Shown: positions 45,036 to 53,894 of the stretch, piece after piece | Position numbering within the stretch: position 1 is the first letter of the stretch | Layout of the letters: each line of letters begins with the position of its first letter | Translations under genes and position numbers: made by a program | DNA from: an uncultured Eubacteriales bacterium | GTDB taxonomy: Bacteria; Bacillota; Clostridia; Oscillospirales; Acutalibacteraceae | Assembly (NCBI GenBank): GCA_934462705.1 | Contig: CAKSIH010000005.1 | Coordinates: 21,541 to 85,540, forward strand | DNA: 64,000 bases | Reading direction: 5' to 3' | The notes under the pieces: generated by a model | What the model was told of the DNA's origin: nothing | Databases searched by the model: none | What the model saw: the letters and a program-made list of their open reading frames with translations, nothing else

Positions 45036-45730
45036 GCTGACCTTGAAAATGCATGCAAAACTTCATGAACACAAATTTTCACCTTTGCTCAGGTTGATTT
45101 GTCGAATTTGTAATCATAGCACTACTAAGAATAACTTTATATTTTCAATAAGCCACAAGTTTTATATTTGTTTTTTATGTATGCAATTCGCCTTTCCATG
45201 TCATTGTTTTTCAAAATTTTTTATGTATCCCATGGAATTGTATATCCTTTTTTAGGGATAAACCCTATTATCTTTTAATAAAGTAATGCTTTCATATTGC
45301 CATTGTATTAATCAGAAAGTTTTTTATAATTGATAGATAAACCAATCACATGAGACAACGTTCCAGTTATTTTTACATATTTTAATTAAAGCCTGGTATC
45401 TTAAAATAATACAGTGCTATCCTTCTCCATACATTTAACAAATTTTGCACGATAGATTATCCCCATTTTGTCAGTTTCATAATGTTGAACTTTTCTCTTG
45501 TATAGATGCATTGTTATGTACCCTTTTTTGAATCTTTATATATCTCATATATATCTGGCAATACATAAAGCACTTAATATAAAAAACATTCAATTTGCTA
45601 TGCCAGTTAAATTTTATTATAGTAAAATACGTTTTACTATTTAACACCAATATAGACTTTTTAGTTTTATAAAGATAAAAAGAGGTTTAATAACTAACAT
45701 TATACATTTTAAAATAAAGGAGTATAATAT
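45036..45730. other. Intergenic region with a candidate operator
   Basis: About 700 bp of AT-rich DNA between the PAP2-like gene and the second degV. No credible gene is seen: the 70-codon frame at 45043 has no SD and a composition unlike its neighbours. The only structured element is the inverted repeat at 45620-45639. Confidence 0.6.
45620..45639. promoter_or_regulatory. Inverted repeat, candidate operator upstream of the second degV
   Basis: TAGTAAAA and TTTTACTA are perfect 8-nt arms around the 4-nt centre TACG. The size and symmetry fit a dimeric repressor site. It lies 92 nt before the degV start. It might be bound by the nearby TetR regulator, but no matching site is visible at the TetR promoter. 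Confidence 0.45.
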
Positions 45731-46597
45731 ATGCTTAAGAAACCAGATAAAAACAAGGTAAAGATAGTCGCTGACTCGTCTTGTGACAACCTTACCGTTT
45801 CAGATATTGACTTTGAGTCGGTACCGCTTACTATATCAACTAATGAAAGAATTTTTCGGGATAATAAAGATATAGATGTAGAAAATATGCTTAAATATTT
45901 TTCATCTTACCATGGACGCTCGTACACATCCTGCCCAGGTATAGATGACTGGCTTCGTTGTTATGGTGGAGCAGATGTTCTTTATGTGGTAGTCTTGTCC
46001 AGCGGAATTTCTGGGGCTTATAGCACAGCAGTAGCAGCAGCAAATATCTACAAGGAAACTCATCCTGACGCCAAAGTCCGAGTATTTGATACCCATAGTG
46101 CCGGTCCACAGGTTCGCTTACTTGTAGATAAAATAGCTGAATGCGTACGTAATGGAATGAAATTTGAAGAAGTTTGTAAATTAGCAGATGATTATCTAAA
46201 GCGTATTCGAATTTTTTTCTCACTTGAATCCTTTCACAATTTCGCTCAAAATGGTCGTGTTAATAAAACAATTGCAAGATTTGCAGGAGTTCTTGGCATT
46301 CATATTATGGCAACAGCAAGCCTTGATGGCAAAATTGAAATTTTGAAAAAGTGCAGGGGGTCTAAGGCTACTCTTCGTGGATTTATTGATTGTATGAAAA
46401 ATGCCGGATATACAAGTGGAAAATGTTATATTGCGCATTGTAAGAATCTGGATTTTGCAAATGAAATTTCATCGGAAATCTGTAAAATATATCCTAGCGC
46501 CAAAATATCAATTTATAAAACTAGAGGTCTTTGCAGCTACTATGCTGAAAAAGGTGGCATTTTGCTAAGCTGTGAGTGCAAAAAAATTTATGAATAA
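45731..46597 (+). CDS. DegV family protein, second copy
   Basis: A 288-residue DegV protein, clearly divergent from the copy at 43.6 kb. Seen: KIVADSSCDN at the N-terminus, YTSCPGIDDWLRCYG in the lipid-contact region, VVVLSSGISGAYSTAVAA, RVFDTHSAGPQVRLLVDKIAE, and FFSLESFHNFAQNGRVNKTIARFAGVLGIHIMA. AAAGGAG precedes the ATG. It is a single gene between a candidate operator and a bidirectional terminator. Two different DegV proteins suggest use of different exogenous fatty acids, which is family inference. Confidence 0.92.
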   Translation: MLKKPDKNKVKIVADSSCDNLTVSDIDFESVPLTISTNERIFRDNKDIDVENMLKYFSSYHGRSYTSCPGIDDWLRCYGGADVLYVVVLSSGISGAYSTAVAAANIYKETHPDAKVRVFDTHSAGPQVRLLVDKIAECVRNGMKFEEVCKLADDYLKRIRIFFSLESFHNFAQNGRVNKTIARFAGVLGIHIMATASLDGKIEILKKCRGSKATLRGFIDCMKNAGYTSGKCYIAHCKNLDFANEISSEICKIYPSAKISIYKTRGLCSYYAEKGGILLSCECKKIYE

Positions 46598-46859
46598 AAA
46601 GTAATATTTATCTATGTTAGTTTGAAACACTTAGAAGGTAACTGTAAATGACAACATTGAAAGTTAGCAAAAACACTATACACGAGAAAAAGTAGTTTAT
46701 ACTTTAAATAATATTTTCCACATATACAAACTGTTTAGTTTATAAACGCTCAATTTAAAAATTAGACTTCCCAGGTCTTATTTTGTATCAATATTTTTAA
46801 TAATTTTAAAACGTCTATAAATAATTATCCCTTCAAAATTCATTTTAGTTATTAAGTAG

Positions 46860-46895
46860 GCTAAAAAAGACCGATTTTTCTCGGTCTTTTTTAGC
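46860..46895. terminator. Bidirectional terminator between degV and galE
   Basis: A 15-bp stem with A and T runs: GCTAAAAAAGACCGA / TCGGTCTTTTTTAGC, 6-nt loop. It ends the exported-enzyme operon on the minus strand. Confidence 0.9.
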
Positions 46896-46900
46896 TTTAT

Positions 46901-48004
46901 TTAATTTTTATATCCATTGGGATTTTTGCTTTGCCAATTCCATGTATCTTTGCACATTTTATTAATATCGTATTTTGCTTCCCACCCTAAATCAGTTTTA
47001 GCCTTAGTAACATCCGCATAAAATTCAGGTAAGTCTCCGTCTCTCCTACCTCCTATTTGGTAATTTATCTTCTTGCCTGATGCATCCTCAAAGGCCTTTA
47101 TAATTTCCATCACACTGCTGCCTTTGCCTCTTCCTAAATTATATACCCCTACTTCATTAAGACAGTCTATTTTTTGTAAAGCCTTTATATGTCCATCAGC
47201 TAAATCTACTACATGGATATAATCTCTTATACATGTTCCATCGGGGGTTGGATAATCATTTCCAAATACGGTTAGCACTGGTAACTTGCCTACTGCTACC
47301 TTTGATATATAAGGCATCAAATTGTTTGGTATTCCATTGGGGTCTTCTCCTATCTCTCCACTTTCATGCGCACCTATCGGATTAAAATATCTAAGTAACA
47401 TTATTTTCCATTCTTTATCTGAAGTATATAAATCTTTTAAAATTTCCTCAATAGTATACTTTGTTCTTCCATATGGGTTCGATACTTCGCCCGTCTTCAT
47501 GTCTTCCACATAAGGTATTTCGTTATTTCCATACACCGTAGCTGAAGAACTAAATACTATTTTTTTAACACCAAATTTTTGCATTGTTTCACATAATACA
47601 ATTGTACCATAAATATTATTTTCATAATATTTTAAAGGAATTTTGCAAGATTCTCCAACCGCCTTTAATCCTGCAAAATGTATAACTGCATCTATTTTAT
47701 TTTCTGAAAAGACTTTTTCCAAACTAGCTTTATCGCATACGTCACAATCGTATACTCTAAATTCTTTGCCAGTTAACTTCTTCACACGATTCAAGGATTC
47801 CGGAGAACTATTGCTGTAATTATCAACTACAACCAAATTATATCCTTCTTCAAGTAGTCTCAAACACGTGTGACTTCCTATATATCCTGCTCCACCTGTA
47901 ACTAGGATAGTCTCGCTTTGATTAAAACTTTCCGCCGTTACATTATAGCCGTTAAAACAGAATACTAAAAATGCCAACATTAAACAAGATATAAATCTTT
48001 TCAT
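46901..48004 (-). CDS. galE: UDP-glucose 4-epimerase with Sec signal peptide
   Basis: Interconverts UDP-glucose and UDP-galactose with bound NAD. The protein (367 aa) is ~30 residues longer than usual because a signal peptide (MKRFISCLMLAFLVFCFNGY, cleavage after NVTA) precedes the Rossmann motif LVTGGAGYIGSHTCLRL. The catalytic Ser/Tyr/Lys (FSSSATVYG and NPYGRTKYTIEE) and IRDYIHVVDLADGH are intact. The SD AGGAGA fits the signal-peptide start, and no start codon lies between the signal peptide and the fold. A secreted epimerase only makes sense where UDP-sugars are present outside the bacterium. Last gene of the operon, 17 nt after the GT8 gene. Confidence 0.93.
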   Translation of the reverse strand: MKRFISCLMLAFLVFCFNGYNVTAESFNQSETILVTGGAGYIGSHTCLRLLEEGYNLVVVDNYSNSSPESLNRVKKLTGKEFRVYDCDVCDKASLEKVFSENKIDAVIHFAGLKAVGESCKIPLKYYENNIYGTIVLCETMQKFGVKKIVFSSSATVYGNNEIPYVEDMKTGEVSNPYGRTKYTIEEILKDLYTSDKEWKIMLLRYFNPIGAHESGEIGEDPNGIPNNLMPYISKVAVGKLPVLTVFGNDYPTPDGTCIRDYIHVVDLADGHIKALQKIDCLNEVGVYNLGRGKGSSVMEIIKAFEDASGKKINYQIGGRRDGDLPEFYADVTKAKTDLGWEAKYDINKMCKDTWNWQSKNPNGYKN

Positions 48005-48021
48005 ATATTTTTCTCCTAATA

Positions 48022-49005
48022 CTAAATAATGTCTCCCATATATTTTTCATTTATGTCTTTAATAAAATCTGTTTTATTTGCATAGTCCCACCAAAGGTTC
48101 GCCTTAGATATTGTTAAATCATTCCATGGCTTAACCTTACTAGAAAAATGAACTATAGTAGCATCTTCATAAGAACTTTCCCAGACGTTTTTAGAAATTG
48201 GCTTTATTAATTTATCAAAAGTGTTATAGTAATGCATCAAAGCGTTATATTTTAGTGGCAAATAGTATATGTGATCAAAACATACTTCATTTAATAAATC
48301 TTGATCATGTAATCTCCATTTCCTATTGTTTGCATTTCTTTCTTTACATTTTTGAAACTTTACTTCTAAGTTATTTTCTCTCCATTGTTTCAAGTTTATC
48401 AATATTATTCCCGCATTTATATACTCATCGTGTGAAGTTAATCCAACTGATTTTAAAAAGTCTCTTCCCAGACTTATCGTCGATGTATGTGGTTGATCAA
48501 CACCTGCCACATAATAATCATCTATATTGGTATTGTAGAGTTCCCCTAAGTCCTTTCTTACTATTATGTCTCCATCCAAATATAAAATTTTGTCCAAATT
48601 AGGAAGTAAACTTGGCAGACTTAATCTATAATAAGTTGGTGTGGTTATATGTGAGCTGACCTTATAATCTTCATACATATTGTTCATATCAATAAGATTA
48701 ACACTACAATTGATATACTTATGTTCTAAGGAGGTTAGTTTCTGTTTATTTTCTGTCGAAAAATCTCCAGATAACAGTAAGTAAAATCTATATTTATTGC
48801 TCTTTAATGAATTTTCCATAATAGATGTCATTGCTACAATAGTTGGCAAGGTATAATTATTATCTGCAGCCATCGCAACGCATATTTCATTTTGACAGCT
48901 TGCGTCCTCATATTTCTTATTTGATTCAAGTGCACTTACATTCACTCCACAAAATATGCTAAAAATAAAAATACAAGATAAAACTCTAATTATTAATTTA
49001 TTCAT
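48022..49005 (-). CDS. Family 8 glycosyltransferase with Sec signal peptide
   Basis: Retaining GT8 (327 aa; galactosyl/glucosyltransferase type). After a signal peptide (MNKLIIRVLSCIFIFSIFCG, cleavage after NVSA) come ICVAMAADNNYTLPTIVAMTSI (donor-binding), TPTYYRLSLPSLLP, the DxD metal motif ILYLDGDIIVRKDL, YINAGIILINLKQWR, and the C-terminal IVHFSSKVKPWND. All core motifs are intact. The ATG at 49005 fits GGAGAGG; an upstream in-frame ATG at 49020 does not. It overlaps the GT2 gene by 8 nt. It could use UDP-Gal or UDP-Glc supplied by the exported epimerase; that link is inference. Confidence 0.9.
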   Translation of the reverse strand: MNKLIIRVLSCIFIFSIFCGVNVSALESNKKYEDASCQNEICVAMAADNNYTLPTIVAMTSIMENSLKSNKYRFYLLLSGDFSTENKQKLTSLEHKYINCSVNLIDMNNMYEDYKVSSHITTPTYYRLSLPSLLPNLDKILYLDGDIIVRKDLGELYNTNIDDYYVAGVDQPHTSTISLGRDFLKSVGLTSHDEYINAGIILINLKQWRENNLEVKFQKCKERNANNRKWRLHDQDLLNEVCFDHIYYLPLKYNALMHYYNTFDKLIKPISKNVWESSYEDATIVHFSSKVKPWNDLTISKANLWWDYANKTDFIKDINEKYMGDII

Positions 49006-50026
49006 TTTCAGCCTCTCCATTAATAATATTTTTTATTTTTTTTATCTTATTTAAGGAGTCCTTGAAAATAGGCTTTCCATAATATATTGGTTCAATTTCC
49101 TGTAAAAAGTCCCTTAAAGTTTCTGCCCTTTGCGCTTTGTCAGGTATGTTCATCATTGTATACATATTCCAATTTACAAAAAGCCTTACAAGCTGTGCTT
49201 CAAAGCCTTTTGAGTAGCCATTTTGATTCCAGTCTTTTAATACTTCTTTTATAACCTCCATATGACTTTTCATTCTAAATGCATCTTTGTTCTGTGAGCT
49301 TATGCTTCCTATTGCATCTCTTCTATAGTTATAAAGTCGATCTGGAATAAATTCTATCTTTTTAGCTTTTGGAAATAGTAACATGTTAAAATAATAATCC
49401 TGTGCGCACTTCAGGTTCCTTTTAAAAAGTACACCACCCTCAACTAAGAAACTACGTTTATATAGCTTATTCCAAATGTTTACATTCGCTCCGGTTCCAC
49501 AATAAAACCAGGCGTTTATTGAGTCATTTTCAAAATATTTTTGCTTAGGTGAGCTTTTGGCTTTATCCCAATTACTCTCTACAGGGAATGACTGCCATCC
49601 AAAGCATAAAATGTCTAAATCTTTGTTTTTTGCTTCTGAATATGCTATTTTATATGCATTCAGATTTAAATAGTCATCCGCATCTACAAAGGCTATATAC
49701 TTTCCGGTTGCTATATTTATTCCTGCATTTCTAGCTACACACGCGCCCTGATTTTTCTGATCTATCACCTTTATTCTTGAGTCCTTTAATTCGTACTGCC
49801 TTAAAATTCTTAACGAGTTATCCCTTGATCCATCGTTTACGCATATAATTTCTAAATCCATTAAAGTTTGATTCACTAAACTATCTAAACATTCAGCTAT
49901 ATACTTTTCAGCGTTGTACACGGGAATTATAACTGAAATCTTTGGAGTAATTGTTTCTGCATAAGTAGAGAAACTTAGAGAAAATCCAAAACAAATCAAA
50001 ATAAATAAACTCGCTATCTTTTTCAT
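48998..50026 (-). CDS. Family 2 glycosyltransferase with Sec signal peptide
   Basis: Inverting GT-A glycosyltransferase (342 aa). A signal peptide (MKKIASLFILICFGFSLSFS, cleavage after TYA) is followed directly by the GT2 domain: KISVIIPVYNAEKYIAECLD, IICVNDGSRDNS, CVARNAGINIATGKYIAFVDADDYL with the DxD motif, and NIWNKLYKR. The catalytic region ends near residue 250, with a helical tail after it. No membrane segment other than the signal peptide is visible, so the enzyme would be released or held as a signal anchor. It lies 112 nt after the HAD gene and overlaps the GT8 gene. Confidence 0.9.
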   Translation of the reverse strand: MKKIASLFILICFGFSLSFSTYAETITPKISVIIPVYNAEKYIAECLDSLVNQTLMDLEIICVNDGSRDNSLRILRQYELKDSRIKVIDQKNQGACVARNAGINIATGKYIAFVDADDYLNLNAYKIAYSEAKNKDLDILCFGWQSFPVESNWDKAKSSPKQKYFENDSINAWFYCGTGANVNIWNKLYKRSFLVEGGVLFKRNLKCAQDYYFNMLLFPKAKKIEFIPDRLYNYRRDAIGSISSQNKDAFRMKSHMEVIKEVLKDWNQNGYSKGFEAQLVRLFVNWNMYTMMNIPDKAQRAETLRDFLQEIEPIYYGKPIFKDSLNKIKKIKNIINGEAENE

Positions 50027-50138
50027 TATCTTGCTCCTTATTTTATAAATTAACTATTGTTTGGGACTATTTTTAACCACCCCTTCAAAAAATTAAATAC
50101 TTAAGATCTTTTGCTCGGGATTTAGGGCCATGGTTTGC

Positions 50139-51785
50139 TTACTTAACTAGTTTAGACCATTCCTCCCAAAGCTTTTCAATTGTCGGTCTATTTTCTGTTT
50201 TAAAAATAACACCTTTTACCTTATCTTCTTCCTTGGAGTTAGGTATCCAAAACATTTCTTCAAAATCTACAATTGATTGTCTATTAAAATCAATATTTAT
50301 GCCTGCAAAGGACCTTTCGGCATTTTTAGCAAAACTCTGTATTCCCTCTTCCATTTTTGCACGTTTTCCAAAATATATTGGTAAATTCCTTCCATAAACA
50401 GGTTTATTGTTTTCTATTCTCAAAACATGCGGTTCAGGAGCAAACATAATATACTCTGCTGTTATATGGTTAATATATCTATCCATAAAACCACTAATGT
50501 TAAAGTTATATGAATTACTATTAGACCGTTGTGTAAAATAATAGCCTTTAAAGTTCTCTTTGTTATAAAATAAATTTAAAAGTTTTAACGCTGTATAATT
50601 CCCAGAAGTAGCATCTATTAATGCAAATTTTTTGTTTTCTAAATTTAAACCATCCAAATATTTTTTATATTCAGCTTTCTCCTCTTCTGCTATCTTTTGA
50701 TATAGCTCTGCATTATCACTTACAAATTTTTCACATTCTTCTACTGTTTCAGGTAGCGGATTGGGTGTTTTATTTTTTAGAATTTCATTTTTACATTTTC
50801 CATATCCCAATACGGTTTTCCACCAAGTTACCGATTTATCTTTTCTTTCAGGTGTACAAATCGCATATACTCCACGAGGTGCATAGAAATATTCCGATTC
50901 AATATTTGAATCACCTTTTATTAATTCAAATATTTTATGAATAGAATAGCAGTCCCTTGATATAAAAAGTGCTTTTTCTATACCGTCTTTTTCAAACTGA
51001 GTTTTAAGCCACTTTGTATATGCATAGCAAATCGGCCCAAGGTAAATACTTCCTTTAATGTTCCAGTAATTGTCATTATGGTTTAACACACTTAATGCCA
51101 TTGTTCCTAGAAAGATAGAAGCTGTTAAGTCTCCCTTGTGATTTTCATAATAAATCTTTGTCCTCGGCTCTCTTTCAAACAATCTATCAATAATTTTAGG
51201 GGTGTTAAAACTATGTATTCCGCGGCTCTCAGCCATTTTACAGTCACTATGCATATTATCACCAATGTGCAACACTGTTTCAGGGTTTATCTTTAAGTCT
51301 TCAAGCACATAATCAAACAAATCCCCACTAGCTTTACTTTTATTTATCTCACAAGAAACATACATCTTCTCCCAGCCATCTATTCCATTTTTATTTAAAA
51401 TTTCAGTTAACTTTTTAGAATTAATGTACATGTCTGAAATAATAATTACTTTTTTGCCTAAACTTTTAGCATAATTAAAAAGTTCCACATTTTCTGAGTG
51501 AGGTTGAAGTATAATCCTTTCAAAGTCTGACTCTAATTTTAAAGTCCCTTTAAACTTGTCAGTCTCCTTTAACTTTTTATAATGGTCTACTGCATCCTTA
51601 GGCTCTGCATATGGCCTTACTAATAATGTGTCAAAAATATCAAATGAAATTACATCATGACTTTCTATTAACGGTTTGGCAGCATTGTAATCATAGGGGC
51701 TTATTTTATTATCTGCAAACGCGCTATAGCTAACATTTGAAAAAACAATTATAAACACTAAAAATAAACTTGTTATTCTTTTCAT
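50139..51785 (-). CDS. HAD-like hydrolase of the glycosyltransferase-associated type, with Sec signal peptide
   Basis: A 548-residue protein. The signal peptide (MKRITSLFLVFIIVFSNVSY, cleavage after SAFA) is followed by a HAD domain (about 40-210) with motif I SFDIFDTLLVRP, KVIIISDMY and IGDNMHSDCKMAESRGI (motif IV). The rest (about 220-540), including FISRDCYSIHKIF and FALIDATSGNY, is the conserved extension of HAD proteins found in polysaccharide clusters. HAD catalytic Asp residues are present. Substrate unknown. It is 23 nt after prs and before the two glycosyltransferases, so it is part of the same exported pathway. Confidence 0.82.
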   Translation of the reverse strand: MKRITSLFLVFIIVFSNVSYSAFADNKISPYDYNAAKPLIESHDVISFDIFDTLLVRPYAEPKDAVDHYKKLKETDKFKGTLKLESDFERIILQPHSENVELFNYAKSLGKKVIIISDMYINSKKLTEILNKNGIDGWEKMYVSCEINKSKASGDLFDYVLEDLKINPETVLHIGDNMHSDCKMAESRGIHSFNTPKIIDRLFEREPRTKIYYENHKGDLTASIFLGTMALSVLNHNDNYWNIKGSIYLGPICYAYTKWLKTQFEKDGIEKALFISRDCYSIHKIFELIKGDSNIESEYFYAPRGVYAICTPERKDKSVTWWKTVLGYGKCKNEILKNKTPNPLPETVEECEKFVSDNAELYQKIAEEEKAEYKKYLDGLNLENKKFALIDATSGNYTALKLLNLFYNKENFKGYYFTQRSNSNSYNFNISGFMDRYINHITAEYIMFAPEPHVLRIENNKPVYGRNLPIYFGKRAKMEEGIQSFAKNAERSFAGINIDFNRQSIVDFEEMFWIPNSKEEDKVKGVIFKTENRPTIEKLWEEWSKLVK

Positions 51786-51808
51786 ATTTGTTCCTCCATA
51801 CCAATATT

Positions 51809-52810
51809 TTATATATTTATTAGTTTCAATATTGTTTCTGCAAACATCGAAGCACTAGATAAAAATGTGAATTTATCTAAGTCTTTATTTTTTGAAATAT
51901 GAGCAATTGTGTCCAAAAACACAAATTGTTTTATAGGGCTTGCGTTTATATTATCAACTGCATTGCCCGAAAGGACTGCATGTGTGGCACATGTATAAAC
52001 TTCCCTTGCTCCTTTCTCTACTAAAAACCCAGCTGCATTACAAATTGTTCCCCCTGTATCCACCATGTCATCTATCAATATAGCTTTTTTGCCTTCAACA
52101 TTTCCATATAATCCAACAACCTCACTTTTGTTAGGTTTTGGCCTATGTTTATCAACTATCGCAGAATCACATCCTAAACGCTTTGCAAATTCTCTTGCAC
52201 GTTTGCTTGACCCTATATCTGGTGCTACCACTACAAAGTCATTAGGATCTTCAATTATATTTTTAAAATAATCAACAAAAATATTTAAACCTTTTAAATT
52301 TATAACAGGTATATCAAAAAATCCTTCTTCCTGGTCTGAATGTAAATCCATTGTTACAATCTTATCCGCTCCTGCTATTTTAAATAGTTTGGCAACCAGC
52401 TTTGCGGATATAGCCTCTCCATCCGCTGTTTTTCTGTCTTGTCTTGCATATTCTAAATATGGAACTACCACAATTACAGAAGCTGAAAAATTTCTTTTTA
52501 GCGCATCTATCGTTATTAACAACTTCATCAAATTAGTATTAACTTCTTCACAAGCTGTGCTAACAATTATACAGTCTTTTCCGGTCACATCTTCTCCCAA
52601 TTTTACAAAAATCTCTCCATCTTTAAACCTTTTAACATCAAGCTTTCCTGTCTGCATTTTTAATTGTTTTGCTATGTCTGAGGCTAAAGATGAATTAGGA
52701 TCTATCGAAAACAATGTTGCTTCTTTAACAGCAACATCCTGTGCATTTACATTAATAGGACTCAAAAGTATCATGATTAGTAAAAAGACGGATAAAACTT
52801 TTAATTTCAT
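51809..52810 (-). CDS. prs: Ribose-phosphate pyrophosphokinase with Sec signal peptide
   Basis: Makes PRPP from ribose-5-phosphate and ATP. The 333 aa include a signal peptide (MKLKVLSVFLLIMILLSPIN, cleavage after VNA) before a full PRPP synthetase: FKDGEIFVKL, VVPYLEYARQDRK (ATP site), MDLHSDQEEGFF, the flexible loop DKHRPKPNKSEV, and the PRPP loop LIDDMVDTGGTICNAA. All are intact; cytosolic homologues are ~310-320 aa. AGGAGGAG precedes the ATG. A secreted PRPP synthetase would need ATP outside the cell, which points to a host cytosol. First gene of the operon. Whether a second, cytosolic prs exists elsewhere is not visible here. Confidence 0.93.
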   Translation of the reverse strand: MKLKVLSVFLLIMILLSPINVNAQDVAVKEATLFSIDPNSSLASDIAKQLKMQTGKLDVKRFKDGEIFVKLGEDVTGKDCIIVSTACEEVNTNLMKLLITIDALKRNFSASVIVVVPYLEYARQDRKTADGEAISAKLVAKLFKIAGADKIVTMDLHSDQEEGFFDIPVINLKGLNIFVDYFKNIIEDPNDFVVVAPDIGSSKRAREFAKRLGCDSAIVDKHRPKPNKSEVVGLYGNVEGKKAILIDDMVDTGGTICNAAGFLVEKGAREVYTCATHAVLSGNAVDNINASPIKQFVFLDTIAHISKNKDLDKFTFLSSASMFAETILKLINI

Positions 52811-52861
52811 TTAAACTCCTCCTATTTTTTGAATTTCTATCCGCTAAATCAATTGCTTTTA

Positions 52862-52891
52862 TTAATACACCATTGCTCGCAAAAGTCTCAA
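52862..52891 (-). promoter_or_regulatory. Candidate promoter of the exported-enzyme operon
   Basis: On the minus strand: TTGAGA (52891-52886), 18-nt spacer, TATTAA (52867-52862), followed about 40 nt later by the prs SD and ATG. The match is moderate. Confidence 0.4.
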
Positions 52892-53144
52892 TAAGTATAC
52901 TTACTGTTAATGGAATTAACTATCTTTTCATAGTTTTCCTGCAAGTAAATTAGCGTGCTCTGCGGTACATACTTTTTGAGAGTTTCAAAGTCATCGGATT
53001 TTAGGGCTTTTCTTACTTTTGTTGCACTTATCACATCCTCTCCTTCTATTGACTTCCTCGGAATTTCCTGAAAATCAACACCTAATTTGGTATATTCTCC
53101 TTATCAGATGCAAAGGTATTCACAGCAAAGTTTGGAACTGCCAT
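52888..53144 (-). pseudogene. Remnant of a citrate-lyase-ligase-like nucleotidyltransferase (C-terminal part)
   Basis: On the minus strand a readable C-terminus runs to a TGA at 52890-52888: LGVDFQEIPRKSIEGEDV, ISATKVRKALKSDDFETLKK, YVPQSTLIYLQ. The ISASKVR-x-x-(L/I) pattern is typical of the C-terminal domain of [citrate lyase] ligase and related HIGH-type nucleotidyltransferases. Upstream the frame shifts once (MAVPNFAVNTFASDKEN is in another frame) and then is lost. No start or catalytic N-terminal half is seen. It sits directly upstream of the exported operon, whose promoter overlaps its end. Confidence 0.55.
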
Positions 53145-53623
53145 ATCAATGATAAAAAATTTTCAGTAACATCCTGTTTATAATCTACATGCCTCCATAT
53201 GTTTCTACTTACCCTTAGCCTTTATTAACTTCAAAGATTTTTATTAATTAAGTAACAAATTTTAACAAATAAATTGCTTAAATATATTATTTTGCCTCCT
53301 CCCCAACAAGCCTTTTGTTTATGCAAAATCAAACGTGGCGATAGATAATAATTTTATTACAATTTATCAAAGTCATAATTTAAACTGCTGCTTGGAAAAT
53401 TCTATTTCTTAAGCTATGTTTTTGAAAAGTTTTAGTGTATAATCAAATCTAAATTTGTATCTTTGTTAATTTAGAAAAGTTCTTAATGACCTTTTCTATT
53501 TATATTATTTTGCATGTAATTTTATTCCTTTTGTCTAAACAATATTTAGTGCCCTAGTTAAAAATTTTCCTTTTTATTTTCAAGGTTCTCACATTTAAAG
53601 TGCTAAATCCCCCTCTTAAACGT

Positions 53624-53666
53624 AAAAAGAGCACAGCCCTTTATCACTGTGCTCTTTATTTTTAAA
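53624..53666. terminator. Terminator-like hairpin
   Basis: AAAGAGCACAG / CTGTGCTCTTT stem with a 10-nt loop; T tracts follow on both strands (TTTATTTTT on +, TTTTTAC on -). No gene directly precedes it on either strand. Confidence 0.6.
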
Positions 53667-53850
53667 TTCATCTTTGCTTCTGCTAGCAAAATCCGTGTTC
53701 GCGGTATGCCCTAATTCTGCAGACCTTCAATTATCCTACGCGCTACTTTATATTTCCTTTTTTATCGGATTCCTGCTGCTCTGCCAATTTTCTTTAAACG
53801 CCCTTTTGCACCACCAAACATCTTTCAACTTAACTCGTTCCTTGCTAGCA

Positions 53851-53890
53851 AAAACGCAGGGTGAGCACAATAAATCGTGCTCACCCTGCG
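53851..53890 (-). terminator. Strong terminator of the GLUG-repeat gene
   Basis: On the minus strand a perfect 14-bp stem CGCAGGGTGAGCAC / GTGCTCACCCTGCG, 8-nt loop, then TTTTTGC. It starts 5 nt after the stop codon. Confidence 0.9.
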
Positions 53891-53894
53891 CTTA

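Larger units (their letters stand above)
53145..53894. other. Gene-free region with two strong hairpins
   Basis: 750 bp without a credible gene. It holds a bidirectional terminator-like hairpin (53624-53666), a direct repeat TGCTAGCAAAA (near 53688 and 53843), and the terminator of the GLUG gene at its right end. The right half (from about 53.6 kb) has the higher GC of the GLUG gene, so the boundary of foreign DNA may be near 53.6 kb. Confidence 0.55.

Noticed and set aside
45043..45255. 70-codon ORF after the PAP2-like gene
   Set aside because: No Shine-Dalgarno, unusual His/Cys/Phe-rich composition and no recognisable pattern; probably chance in AT-rich DNA.
53762..53821. 19-codon minus-strand ORF for a basic peptide (MFGGAKGRLKKIGRAAGIR)
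   Set aside because: Attractive as a cationic peptide, but there is no SD at the right distance and a strong terminator lies directly upstream on the same strand.
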